Below, piece by piece: positions 55,417-64,000 of a stretch of 64,000 nucleotides of DNA (position 1 is the stretch's first letter; every line of letters starts with the position of its first letter). Location of the stretch: contig CM035353.1 of the NCBI GenBank assembly GCA_020137815.1, positions 4,269,210 through 4,333,209 on the forward strand, written 5' to 3'. The translations under genes and the position numbers were made by a program. The notes beneath the pieces were generated by a model. It worked only from the letters and a program-made list of their open reading frames with translations. It was not told where the DNA came from and searched no databases. This DNA is from Hormiphora californensis (lineage: Eukaryota; Ctenophora; Tentaculata; Cydippida; Pleurobrachiidae).

Positions 55417-55486
55417 AGTTATTCCGCCGTGGGTAGGATTTGGAACAAGGGTCAAACGCAGTAATTTTACCGTTTCACCAATAACT
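55417..55486 (-). ncRNA. tRNA-like sequence (pseudogene or SINE head)
   Basis: On the minus strand AGTTATT and AATAACT at the two ends can pair as a 7-bp acceptor stem 70 bases apart. A box-A match (tggtgaaacgg) and a box-B-like tgttccaaatcc are present with tRNA-like spacing. The middle does not fold into a clear anticodon arm, so a working tRNA is unlikely. Confidence 0.35.
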
Positions 55487-55592
55487 GTATCTATTATATT
55501 TTATCAACATCATCCACAATTATACAATTCAATTTAATACTCAATCATGAGTATCTGGTAACAATCACGCCCCACACTCCGCATTAGAAAGT

Positions 55593-55898
55593 CTATTCTG
55601 TAGTTGTAGTGGTGGTCCCAGCAGCATCGGCGCCACCAGTCACAGGCACCTGTACCATTGCTATTCTTTCTCCCGTCTGATTCTCCTTCAATGGAATACC
55701 AATGTTAGAATTATACTTATTTATTTGTTATTATATATTTCAATTAGTACCATTATCCCCCCAATTCTTTTAGATTTCTAGATTAATTACCCAGGGTCTC
55801 ATCCTTTCAAAAGTGATCTCTAACTCGTCAGTGGTGTATATTACCCACTTCTCCTGTTCCATTTCCTTCCAGATTAGCACAGTCATTGTGTGTGACAT
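55593..55898 (-). CDS. Small two-exon reading frame, unidentified
   Basis: Exons 55791-55898 (36 codons from Met; MSHTMTVLIWKEMEQEK..., donor gtaatt) and 55593-55685 (acceptor GAAG; ENQTGERIAMVQVPV... ending in a Thr run, TAG) join in phase 0 to 66 residues. It could also be the last two exons of a larger gene, since a TATAG acceptor-like site precedes the Met. No family recognised. Confidence 0.35.
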
Positions 55899-56008
55899 TT
55901 TTCTATACAAATACATATGTTCAATTATTAGTACTATGCTAGATTTACGTACAATATCTAGTTCTTAAATTAAGCAATAACGGCATCAATTATTTCTAAT
56001 TAATGAAT

Positions 56009-56531
56009 TTATTTTTTAAATTTGATTACTCTCCAAATCAGCACAACAACGCCCCCACACAAAACGATGGCCCCACACAAAATCCATATTGCCACTTCCA
56101 AAACCTTCTTCTCTTTCCTACAATGTTCAATCTCCCTCTCTTTCTTCTCCTCTCTCTTCACTTTCCCTTTTAATCTCTCTCTCTCTCTTTTTCTCCCCCC
56201 TTCCTCTCTCTGATGTTGTGCCTCCAACAGGTACTGGGCCTGCACATTGCACAAGTCAGTAATGCAGTTCCTGCATTTCTCCAAACTCTGGATACACGGA
56301 CCGCACCCAGTGTCCCCTCCGACATCCCCCACGTGGCATACCGGATATTTGTCTCTGAAATGCGATCACTAAGGTAATTTAACAAAGTTTTCTTCGACAT
56401 TTAATTATTTAAAGAGCCTCATATTTACTAATCACTTACCCAACATCACACTCTACAATTTTAGTGTCCTCAAAACACATCAATCCCGTTATGTAGGGAA
56501 CACAGTAAACCAAACAGATTATAGCGAACAT
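56009..56531 (-). CDS. Small Cys-rich type I membrane protein (2 exons), Ly6-like N-terminal region possible
   Basis: Exons 56440-56531 (signal-like MFAIICLVYCVPYITG, donor gtaagt) and 56009-56354 (TTTCAG acceptor, TAA) join through a split GGA codon to 145 residues. After the signal peptide come about ten cysteines in 55 residues, ending CRNCITDLCN; a closing C-x-TDxCN is typical of Ly6/uPAR-like domains, though the overall spacing is not diagnostic. Then a long charged, probably coiled-coil region (RKRERERLKGKVKREEKK), and a C-terminal membrane helix (VAIWILCGAIVLCGGVVVLI) with a short basic tail. A remnant of a related exon lies at 60211-60256. Confidence 0.65.
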
Positions 56532-56652
56532 TTTTGTGACTGAACTAATCTTTTACCCTTTATCTATAACCAATTTTTTATCTGATCATCTGATCACATA
56601 TCCCCTTCTTATTTCAAGTTACCAAAATCCCCCTCATTCCCACTGTATCATC

Positions 56653-56901
56653 TCACCTTTTTTTCACTCGTGTCGGTTTATTTTTATTTCTCTTCCTCTT
56701 ATTTTGCAACCTCTCACTATACCTCCTTTTTGGCCCCTGTTCTATTCTCTTACGCTCCTCTTCTCTTTCTATTCGCTCGTATTTTAATTTTGCCAACGCC
56801 GCTCCTCTCATAACATGATCCTCCAAATCATTGAATCCCACCCACTCTGTATGTAGGAATTTAGCCACCCACCAGGTGACATATATGTCAGTCATCATCA
56901 C
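56653..56901 (-). CDS. Small basic protein or exon, unidentified
   Basis: 82 codons from an ATG triplet run. The first half is aromatic and acidic (YVTWWVAKFLHTEWVGF), the second half highly basic (RLQNKRKRNKNK), resembling a nuclear localisation tail. No splice support was needed to read it, but it may be an exon of a larger gene. Confidence 0.35.
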   Translation of the reverse strand: MMMTDIYVTWWVAKFLHTEWVGFNDLEDHVMRGAALAKLKYERIEREEERKRIEQGPKRRYSERLQNKRKRNKNKPTRVKKR

Positions 56902-56999
56902 GATATCTCACCAGTTCAAATAATTATTCAATTTAGAATCCATACCGATTCAATGTTCACACACTATTTTCAATTTAACTTTCTATATTTTTACCCATT

Positions 57000-57352
57000 T
57001 CTCTACGTCAAAGAATTCCCTCATTCTAGTTCTTTTTGGTAGCTTGTACCAATTTTCAGTCGCCCTTACTACTTCCCACTTAACATCCCTCCATCTTCTT
57101 ACTGGAAGGTGTTCTAGATAGTATGAAACGATATTCCACCTAATCTCCTTAGTGCTGTCTTGTTGAGTCCTGTAGAGATCCTTTTCTTCGAAAGAATCTT
57201 TGATCTTGGGCGATCCTGTTTCAATTTTTTTCTCCTAGTTTCTTCCTCAAATCTATTGTACTATTGTCTAAGCCTTCCATACTATCACTCATAAACTCCA
57301 GGACCACGGTGTTCACGATCCTTTCCTTGTTTGATGGAGCTATTCCTCTCAT
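57000..57352 (-). pseudogene. Copy-1 version of exon gamma, frameshifted
   Basis: Homologous to 58462-58824 but with an extra T in the T-run near 57222, which breaks the frame in the middle of the conserved segment. Could be genuine decay or a homopolymer sequencing error. Confidence 0.6.
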
Positions 57353-57412
57353 TGATGATGTTCAATTGTCCAGTGATTGACGGGTCGTCCTTCTCTTTCT
57401 AGAGCTTCTGAG

Positions 57413-57757
57413 TCACTTGATGAGCCGATTATGTCTCCCTATTTCCACATTTGTCCTCAGTTTCCGGACTAGTACCGTAGTTGAATCTAATACTAGGCAC
57501 CTCAGAAATTCCTGTTTCGCGAGTTCCTTCCATGAGTCCGTAACTTTCCTTTGGGACATCTGAAACGGGAGAGTCCAAAAGTTCTCGTAGATTTGGGCCC
57601 TGGTTTTTTCCATTGCCCATTCATATTCCAGGTTCCTCTCCAACAGTCGCAGGCTCACGTCTTTACAGATTTCGATGGTTTTTTTATGACGAGTAGTCAT
57701 AAATAGTAATGACTGGCCACCAGTGGTAACGAGTAGTGATATTATTATTACTCTCAC
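57413..57757 (-). CDS. Copy-1 exon beta, truncated family member
   Basis: 114 codons: IEICKDVSLRLLERN, YENFWTLPFQMSQRK, KELAKQEFLRCLV. Nearly identical to 58834-59229 but ends early at a TGA after NRLIK, where copy 2 continues for about 16 codons. No known domain. Confidence 0.5.
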   Translation of the reverse strand: MRVIIISLLVTTGGQSLLFMTTRHKKTIEICKDVSLRLLERNLEYEWAMEKTRAQIYENFWTLPFQMSQRKVTDSWKELAKQEFLRCLVLDSTTVLVRKLRTNVEIGRHNRLIK

Positions 57758-57890
57758 ATTGTTTCATGCTGTCTCTCTATTCTCTATTGCATGACCACAA
57801 CTGAAGCCACAAATTGTTCTAATTGTTATCTATTGTTCTCGACAGCTACAATCTGTCTACAAAGCTTTCTGTATCTATGCTTACAATTAA

Positions 57891-58275
57891 CTAAATAATA
57901 CTTTTCAGACAGTACAAGAGATCCTTTTCTTCGAAAGGATCTTTGATCTTGGGCGATCCTGTTTCAATTTTTTCTTCTAGTTTCTTCCTCAAATCTATTG
58001 TACTATTGTCTAAGTCTTCCATACTATCACTCATAAACTCCAGGACCGTCATGATGGCTGATTTTCCACTCAAATCATCCCGCGTTATCCCCTTTTTGCA
58101 TCCTCCATCAATACTAGCCTCCTTTATCATTTTTCTTTCCTCTAGGACTGCCCGTATCACTATCGTGATTGCATAATTCGACACTCCCCCTTTGGATGCC
58201 TGTAATACCGGTGTCCCCTCAAATAATGTTTTGATCGCTTGTACGGTTACCCTGAATACTTCTTCTTGTGTGAAC
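57891..58275 (-). CDS. Copy-1 exon alpha of the local family
   Basis: From a TGCAG acceptor the frame runs FTQEEVFRVTVQAIKTLFEG, SNYAITIVIRAVLEE, KKGITRDDLSGKSAIM, EFMSDSMEDLDN, ending CLKSII and TAG. Retains five codons (VQAIK region) missing from copy 2. Confidence 0.55.
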
Positions 58276-58461
58276 CTGCATAATATAATCGTTCAAACTT
58301 TCATCAATTACAACGTAAAGTTTTTATTGAGGACGCTTATTGTATTGGGAAATGAGCCATTCGAATTAAATTCTTCTGCGGTGGCAATGCCACAGCCCCT
58401 AAAAGCCGCCGTGTTTTCATGAATAATATAATGTATAATCCTATTTTTATTAATCTAGATT

Positions 58462-58824
58462 TTAATATCTTACCACTACGTCAAAGAATTCCCTCATTCT
58501 AGTTCTTTTTGGTAGCTTGTACCAATTTTCAGTCGCCCTTACTACTTCCCACTTAACATCCCTCCATCTTCTTACTGGAAGGTGTTCTAGATAGTATGAA
58601 ACGATATTCCACCTAATCTCCTTAGTGCTGTCTTGTTGAGTCCTGTAGAGATCCTTTTCTTCGAAAGGATCTTTGATCTTGGGCGATCCTGTTTCAATTT
58701 TTTCTCCTAGTTTCTTCCTCAAATCTATTGTACTATTGTCTAAGCCTTCCATACTATCACTCATAAACTCCAGGACCACGGTGTTCACGATCCTTTCCTT
58801 GTTTGATGGAGCTATTCCTCTCAT
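58462..58824 (-). CDS. Copy-2 exon gamma of the local family
   Basis: 120 codons. It shares a segment of about 40 codons with exon alpha (VLEFMSDSMEGLDNST to DPFEEKDL), then continues differently (IRWNIVSYYLEHLPVRRWRD, KRTRMREFFDV). A donor-like gtggtaag follows FFDV. Alpha and gamma thus look like alternative versions of one exon. Confidence 0.5.
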   Translation of the reverse strand: MRGIAPSNKERIVNTVVLEFMSDSMEGLDNSTIDLRKKLGEKIETGSPKIKDPFEEKDLYRTQQDSTKEIRWNIVSYYLEHLPVRRWRDVKWEVVRATENWYKLPKRTRMREFFDVVVRY

Positions 58825-58833
58825 TGATGATGT

Positions 58834-59229
58834 TCAATTGTCCAGTGATTGACGGGTCGTCCTTCTCTTTCTAGAGCTTCTGAGTCTCTTGATGAGCCGA
58901 TTCTGTCTCCCTATTTCCACATTTGTCCTCAGTTTCCGGACTAGTACCGTAGTTGAATCTAATACTAGGCACCTCAGAAATTCCTGTTTCGCGAGTTCCT
59001 TCCATGAGTCCGTAACTTTCCTTTGGGACATCTGAAACGGGAGAATCCAAAAGTTCTCGTAGATTTGGGCCCTGGTTTTTTCCATTGCCCATTCATATTC
59101 CAGGTTTCTCTCCAACAGTCGCAGGCTCACGTCTTTACAGATTTCGATGGTTTTTTTATGACGAGTAGTCATAAATAGTAATGACTGGCCACCAGTGGTA
59201 ACAAGTAGTGATATTATTATTACTCTCAC
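58834..59229 (-). CDS. Copy-2 exon beta of the local family
   Basis: 131 codons, intact. A hydrophobic start (VIIISLLVTTGGQSLLFM), then the IEICKDVSLRLLERN motif shared with 53588-54085 and a basic end (RLRSSRKRRTTRQ). Function unknown. Confidence 0.5.
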   Translation of the reverse strand: MRVIIISLLVTTGGQSLLFMTTRHKKTIEICKDVSLRLLERNLEYEWAMEKTRAQIYENFWILPFQMSQRKVTDSWKELAKQEFLRCLVLDSTTVLVRKLRTNVEIGRQNRLIKRLRSSRKRRTTRQSLDN

Positions 59230-59362
59230 ATTGTTTCATGCTGTCTCTCTATTCTCTATTGCATGACCACAACTGAAGCCACAAATTGTTCTAATTGTTA
59301 TCTATTGTTCTCGACAGCTACAATCTGTCTACAAAGCTTTCTGTATCTATGCTTACAATTAA

Positions 59363-59729
59363 CTAAATAATACTTTTCAGACAGTACAAGAGATCCTTTT
59401 CTTCGAAAGGATCTTTGATCTTGGGCGATCCTGTTTCAATTTTTTCTCCTAGTTTCTTCCTCAAATCTATTGTACTATTGTCTAAGCCTTCCATACTATC
59501 ACTCATAAACTCCAGGACCGTCATGATGGCTGATTTTCCACTCAAATCATCCCGCGTTATCCCCTTTTTGCATCCTCCATCAATACTAGCCTCCTTTATC
59601 ATTTTTCTTTCCTCTAGGACTGCCTGTATCACTATCGTGATTGCATAATTCGACACTCCCCCTTTGGATGCCTGTAATACCGGTGTCCCCTCAAATAATG
59701 TTACCCGGAATACTTCTTCTTGTGTGAAC
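59363..59729 (-). CDS. Copy-2 exon alpha of the local family
   Basis: As the copy-1 exon at 57891 but with a 15-bp in-frame deletion (FRVTLFEG). From a TGCAG acceptor to TAG. The segment EFMSDSMEGLDNSTIDLR is shared with exon gamma. Confidence 0.55.
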
Positions 59730-60210
59730 CTGCATAATATAATCGTTCAAACTTTCATCAATTACAACGTAAAGTTTTTATTGATGACGCTTATTGTATT
59801 GGGAAATGAGCCATTCGAATTAAATTCTTCTGCGGTGGCAATGCCACAGCCCCTAAAAGCCGCCGTGTTTTCATGAATAATATAATGTATAATCCTATTT
59901 TTATTAATCTAGATTTTAATATCTTACCACTTAATTAAGTTAGAATTCCAAAGAACCCTCTCTTTTCTGTCGTTTACTGATGCGCAGCAAAAAATCCACC
60001 TTTATATTGGATTCATGCTTGAACGTTATAACCCCTAGCTTGTTCACCTGATGGATTGCAACTTTATACGAATTCAATTCGACATTTTAAACGACATATT
60101 ACAGTAAAGTTATTATTACCACTATAATGTTATTTCACCAAGCCAAATCTTAACTCCCCTTTTTTACGAATTTGAATTTCTTTCCTCTATTCTTTTCTCC
60201 ACACTTTTCT

Positions 60211-60256
60211 ACACTTCTCCAAGTTCGTAGTACAAGGTCCACAACCAGTGTCCCCC
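60211..60256 (-). pseudogene. Remnant of the Cys-rich membrane protein exon
   Basis: On the minus strand GDTGCGPCTTNLEKC closely matches GDTGCGPCIQSLEKC of the gene at 56009; it soon ends in a stop-containing stretch. A relic of a duplicated neighbour. Confidence 0.55.
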
Positions 60257-60379
60257 GCTCTCTCTCTCGGCTATATGGATAGGACCGTCCAAATTTAGAT
60301 CCAAGAGGAATCCCTTTCTTTTGGTAATTATACTGTTATAAATAAAATGCCCAATATAGCAATAAAGTATTTCTAATTA

Positions 60380-60610
60380 AATAATATAAGATGCCACCCC
60401 GGCATCCAGGGCAGTCAGGTACACCGGTCAACCAGTGGTGCCGGGGGGGGGGGGTCGGATGGTACACGCTTCACAGACCAGGAAGTGGGGGGGGGCAGCA
60501 CCGGCTCAACCCCCCGTACTTTTAGTAGGACATCAGTCCACAAAGGCAGTACCGGTAGGGACCGCATTTGAGGACTGGCCGGTGACCCATCCAGGGGCAC
60601 TGAAACAGTA
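60380..60610. other. GC-rich stretch with G runs; no gene recognised
   Basis: Holds two long G tracts (ccgggggggggggt near 60438 and tgggggggggca near 60485), ccaccccggcatccagggca and accggt-rich sequence. Short frames across it have no domain. Confidence 0.4.
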
Positions 60611-62305
60611 TAATCCATGGAATATGGGTATCGAACCCTGCATAGTGGAAGGGCAAAGGTTTCTTTTCACCAAAGTGTAGCCTAAGGGGTCCTTAATCAC
60701 CAAAAAAAAGTTTACATCCCAGAAGTGGGGGATAAGGGTCGTAATTGGCCATAATTGGGTACCTGTATTTTCAGGCTGAGGCCAAAACCATAAGTCCCCT
60801 TAAAATAGGAGTAGAGACAAATCTAAGACTAAAGTGATCAGCGTCCTCGCATTACTGGGGGTAGGAGTCTCTATCTCATCTGGTTAATTAGATAATTGGA
60901 TAATTAGATTTGCGCATAACCGTTTTTAGGCTATATATGGCTATAGCCACTTAGGAATGGTTTAGAGACTTTTCACTGGTGCCATTTTGTAGGCAATGGC
61001 CAAGTTATGGAGGGTCGACGTCGGACTTTTAAGCTCTATCTCCAACCGTTTAGCCGTTAATTGGCTTTTAAGGTGCTGAAAATGACCAAAAATCGGGCTT
61101 TTTACCGTTTTTGCTCATTTTCAGAGTAAAAAGCCCGATTTTGAGCACCTTTAAAGCCAAATAACGGCTAAACGGTTGGAAATAGAGCTTAAAAGTCCGA
61201 CGTCGACCCCCCATAACTTGGCCATTGCCTACAAAATGGCACCAGTGAAAAGTCTCTAAACCATTCCTAAGTGGCTATAGCCATATAGCCTAAAAACGGT
61301 TATGCGCAAACCGAATTATCCAATTATCTAATTAACCAGATGAGATAGAGACTTAAAGTAAGAGTGGCCCGCCGTGTTTTCTCACAAAACTTAGTGGATG
61401 AACGGGGAGTACCACCAGGACCATTGGTACGGTATCGAAAATTTCCAATTCTGTCTCGTTCATTAGTTATGACGTAATATGTTCATTATTTAAACTTTTA
61501 TAAAATTGCTCTTCAGAAAAATCCGTGCATTGTGGATTGAAATGGATGCTTGCATCGTGTTCAGCGTCAAAAAATAGCCGGGGTACCAAATTTTGGTGTC
61601 TCTACCTTGTCTGTGACGCGAGATATCGACAAATATCAAAAACGACCAAAGTGAGAGAAAGAGAGATTGTTATCTTTGGGTGCTAGTTGTTTGTGCGCGC
61701 CACCCACTTGTAACAAACTCTCTTTCTCTCACTTTGGTCGTTTTTGATATTTGTCGATATCTCGCGTCACAGACAAGGTAGAGACACCAAAATTTGGTAC
61801 CCCGGCTATTTTTTGACGCTGAACACGATGCAAGCATCCATTTCAATCCACAATGCACGGATTTTTCTGAAGAGCAATTTTATAAAAGTTTAAATAATGA
61901 ACATATTACGTCATAACTAATGAACGAGACAGAATTGGAAATTTTCGATACCGTACCAATGGTCCTGGTGGTACTCCCCGTTCATCCACTAAGTTTTGTG
62001 ACAAAACACGGCGCGCCACTCTTACTTTAATTCCGGCACCTACCCCCACTAATGCGAGGACGCTGATCACTTTAGTGCCCTCAGATTTGTCTCTACTCCT
62101 ATTTTAAGGGTACTCATGATTTTGACCTCAGGCTGAAAATACAGGTACCCAATTATAGCCAATTACGACCCTTATCCCCCACTTCTGGGATGTAAACTTT
62201 TTTTTGGTGATAAAGGACCCCTTAGACTACACTTTGGTGAAGAGAAACCTTTGCCCTTCCACTATGCAGGGTTCGTCAAAAATTTGACCCATATTCCATG
62301 GATTA
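60611..62305. repeat. Nested foldback cluster: one element split by two others
   Basis: Outer arms 60611-60865 and 62031-62305 are inverted copies of each other (taatccatggaatatgggt / acccatattccatggatta). Between them sit two complete palindromes in tandem: 60866-61353 (ends agtctctatctcatctggtt / aaccagatgagatagagact) and 61353-62030 (ends ttaaagtaagagtgg / ccactcttactttaa, with a loop of about 55 bp near 61690). Confidence 0.92.
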
Positions 62306-62343
62306 GTACGCCACATCTTGTAACTTATTCTTCTTCTGACTTC

Positions 62344-62757
62344 TCATATAGTTTTAATAATGCGAACGGGGGGCACACAAAAAACTTTCCCACGCACCGT
62401 GGTGGCCGCACTACTGCTCCATCTGAACTGGGCGAATAACTCTCTGTCTGCCGATTTGTGCGCAGCCTCCCTCACTGCTATCTCTATATCCCTGCTCAGA
62501 AAGCGTACAAGATTTAATCCGTCACGAAGGCTGTTCAAACCTCTGTTATCCGCAGTATCCAATACATGGTAAAGAGATTCCCGGACTTCTGTTTGATATT
62601 GTTCATGCCATTGCCCCGAGAAAGGTTGTAACGACATACGCCATCGACTTTGCAGTCTAGGCACATCGTTCGCACGTCCATCATAACGAACTCTGAAGAT
62701 GACTCTCCCGTCGTTGTGGAGACCACTTAGCGCCGCGTCCCTCTCTCTTCGTAGGGG
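62344..62757 (-). CDS. Terminal exon of an unidentified gene
   Basis: From a CTATAG acceptor, 137 codons to TAG in one frame (PLRRERDAALSGL, NDGRVIFRVRYDG, HVLDTADNRGLNSLRDGLNL, EIAVREAAHKSADREL). Amphipathic, no known domain. Its stop lies just beyond the foldback cluster. Confidence 0.45.
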   Translation of the reverse strand, partial: PLRRERDAALSGLHNDGRVIFRVRYDGRANDVPRLQSRWRMSLQPFSGQWHEQYQTEVRESLYHVLDTADNRGLNSLRDGLNLVRFLSRDIEIAVREAAHKSADRELFAQFRWSSSAATTVRGKVFCVPPVRIIKTI

Positions 62758-62899
62758 CTATAGTATAAGAGTCTTAATAGACGAAGATAAACACGGAGAT
62801 TTGAGTAACAAGTAAGTAAAGTAAACGAGTTGCAATACAAACGAAAATGGTCCATATTGGAAGTGAAGGTTTCTAGTTCAGCTATCTAGCTATACTCAG

Positions 62900-63160
62900 G
62901 TGACGTCCCGTCACCAGACGTTACAACATGTTACAAGATGTAACGAGTGGTCATTTCTGGTAACGAGTGGTGATATTACTACTACTCTCATGCATTGTTC
63001 TATGAGGCTACTATATTCTCTATTGCATGTCTTATATTGTCCTGAGTCTATTGTCCTTTCAGTGACAGTGGTAATGGGCGACTGTCTATATCTATGTTTA
63101 CAATTAAATAAAGAATACTTTTCAGACACTACAAAGTCTACCACTTCCGTCACCATTTGT
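62900..63160. repeat. Degraded relative of the 57.7-57.9 kb family intron
   Basis: ggtaacgagtggtgatatta, tattctctattgcatg, and tttacaatta followed by acttttcagaca correspond to 57715-57915 and 59190-59390. Another copy of the family locus therefore once lay here. Confidence 0.55.
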
Positions 63161-63164
63161 GAAA

Positions 63165-63345
63165 AATGACCAATAAAATTATGATAAATGACTATTGACC
63201 AATAAAATAATGAAAGATGATCAATAAAGTATTGAAAGATGACCAATAAAGTAATAAAAGATGATCAATAAAGTAATGAAAGATGACCAATAAAGTAATC
63301 AATTATGATCAATAAAGTAATGAAAGATCACCAATAAAGTAAAAC
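63165..63345. repeat. 20-22-bp tandem repeat (gaccaataaagtaatgaaa)
   Basis: About eight imperfect units of gatgaccaataaagtaatga; each contains CCAAT or TCAAT and AATAAA by virtue of the unit. Confidence 0.9.
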
Positions 63346-63465
63346 ATGTTTTGACATAAATAATTAATCTTATTATCGTATCAAGTTCTTATTAAGTTCT
63401 TATCAAGTTCTTATTAAGTTCTATCCTGAGTACCCTTTTCTGGGCCCGAGTGTCCAAATATGACA

Positions 63466-63859
63466 TTAACAGGTCAACATTGGCCCAGTCACCGTCCTTG
63501 ATGTTGGAGGCACGAGCATAAACTTTGAATCGGACACATATTTCGATGGCCTCAATGCCACCGCCGTGGTCTTATCTCTCATCTTATCAATGGCCTTTTG
63601 TTTCTTGGCCAACTCCGTCTCCAACTCCTGCTGTTTCTGTTGTCCGGATCTCTGAACTTTCTCGAGGGTAGCTAATCCCTCCAGAGCCTCCGCACACTGG
63701 TCTTCGGTGTACCCTGGGACGGTCATGTCAATAGCACGGATATCCACTTCCAGGGTGGCTGTAACCGAGCCACCCTCCTCCTCCATCTTTTTTCTAGATG
63801 CCACCCTCTTCTTTAGAAGCAGGGACACCTTGCCTTTCTCCTTGCCAGGAAAGGAGTAA
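63466..63859 (-). CDS. Terminal exon of an unidentified gene with coiled coil
   Basis: From a TTTTAG acceptor, about 131 codons to TAA: YSFPGKEKGKVSLLLKKRV, a GGSVTATLEVDIRAIDM stretch, then a coiled-coil-like QQKQQELETELAKKQKAIDK. No family recognised; upstream exons would lie beyond the window. Confidence 0.5.
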
Positions 63860-64000
63860 CTAAAAGAAGTGTAAGTTTAGCTGGAGCATTCTCGTTGGAT
63901 CAGGTTCCCAATATATTCCCTATAGCAGTTCCTTCTTCGATGCAGATCATAAGGTATCTGTAGAATTATCATTATAAATTAATAAAGAAAGAGAAATTTA

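Larger units (their letters stand above)
57000..59937. repeat. Tandem duplication of a 1.47-kb gene-bearing unit
   Basis: Copy 1 about 57003-58474 and copy 2 about 58475-59937 align with a constant offset of 1472 (e.g. 57757/59229, 57891/59363) and only scattered differences. The junction repeats tacgtcaaagaattccctca. Copy 2 lacks 15 bp present in copy 1 near 58235; copy 1 has an extra T in a T-run near 57222 and a TGA where copy 2 reads on. Confidence 0.95.

Overview
The window is a eukaryotic, almost certainly metazoan, nuclear segment. Protein genes are split into many small exons with mostly short GT-AG introns. The genes include a receptor/non-receptor type tyrosine phosphatase, Rho-family GTPases with CAAX ends, C2H2 zinc fingers and CR1/L2-like LINEs. 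Compact introns, abundant foldback elements and very high mini/microsatellite load would fit an early-branching animal such as a sponge; this is inference, since no marker in the window is diagnostic.

Layout. 1-3.2 kb: repeats with three RFX-type X-box palindromes. 3.2-16.1 kb (+): a 28-exon tetratricopeptide-repeat gene whose splice phases all agree except for one unresolved gap and one single-base frameshift. 16.9-18.0 kb (-): unidentified terminal exons. 18.45-19.8 kb (+): a possible membrane protein with a low-complexity tail. 19.86-24.28 kb (-): the 3' part of a tyrosine phosphatase gene with a complete catalytic domain. 24.5-31.9 kb: homopolymer-inflated sequence that behaves like unpolished single-pass read, including a long palindrome with two independently corrupted arms. 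31.9-33.07 kb: a clean 579-bp-arm palindrome. 33.15-35.64 kb (+): two tandem Rac-like GTPase genes. 35.9-39.5 kb: dispersed repeats with telomere-like tracts. 39.6-44.3 kb (-) and 48.15-53.0 kb (+): two head-to-head CR1/L2-like LINEs with target-site duplications, enclosing a C2H2 zinc-finger gene (44.5-46.4 kb). 53.6-63.9 kb (mainly -): exons of a local multigene family including a 1.47-kb tandem duplication, a small Cys-rich single-pass membrane protein gene, and a nested foldback cluster.

The most notable signals are about how introns and mobile elements are built. Three phosphatase introns consist almost wholly of one CATATATGG/CACGTGAC module. Three introns of the TPR gene contain minisatellites whose unit includes the splice junction. 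A roughly 109-bp MITE with 8-bp (or 16-17-bp) target duplications occurs six times, always in introns near splice sites. Both LINEs carry an in-frame A AAA AAC heptamer just before the ORF1 stop, and the -1 frame runs openly into ORF2.
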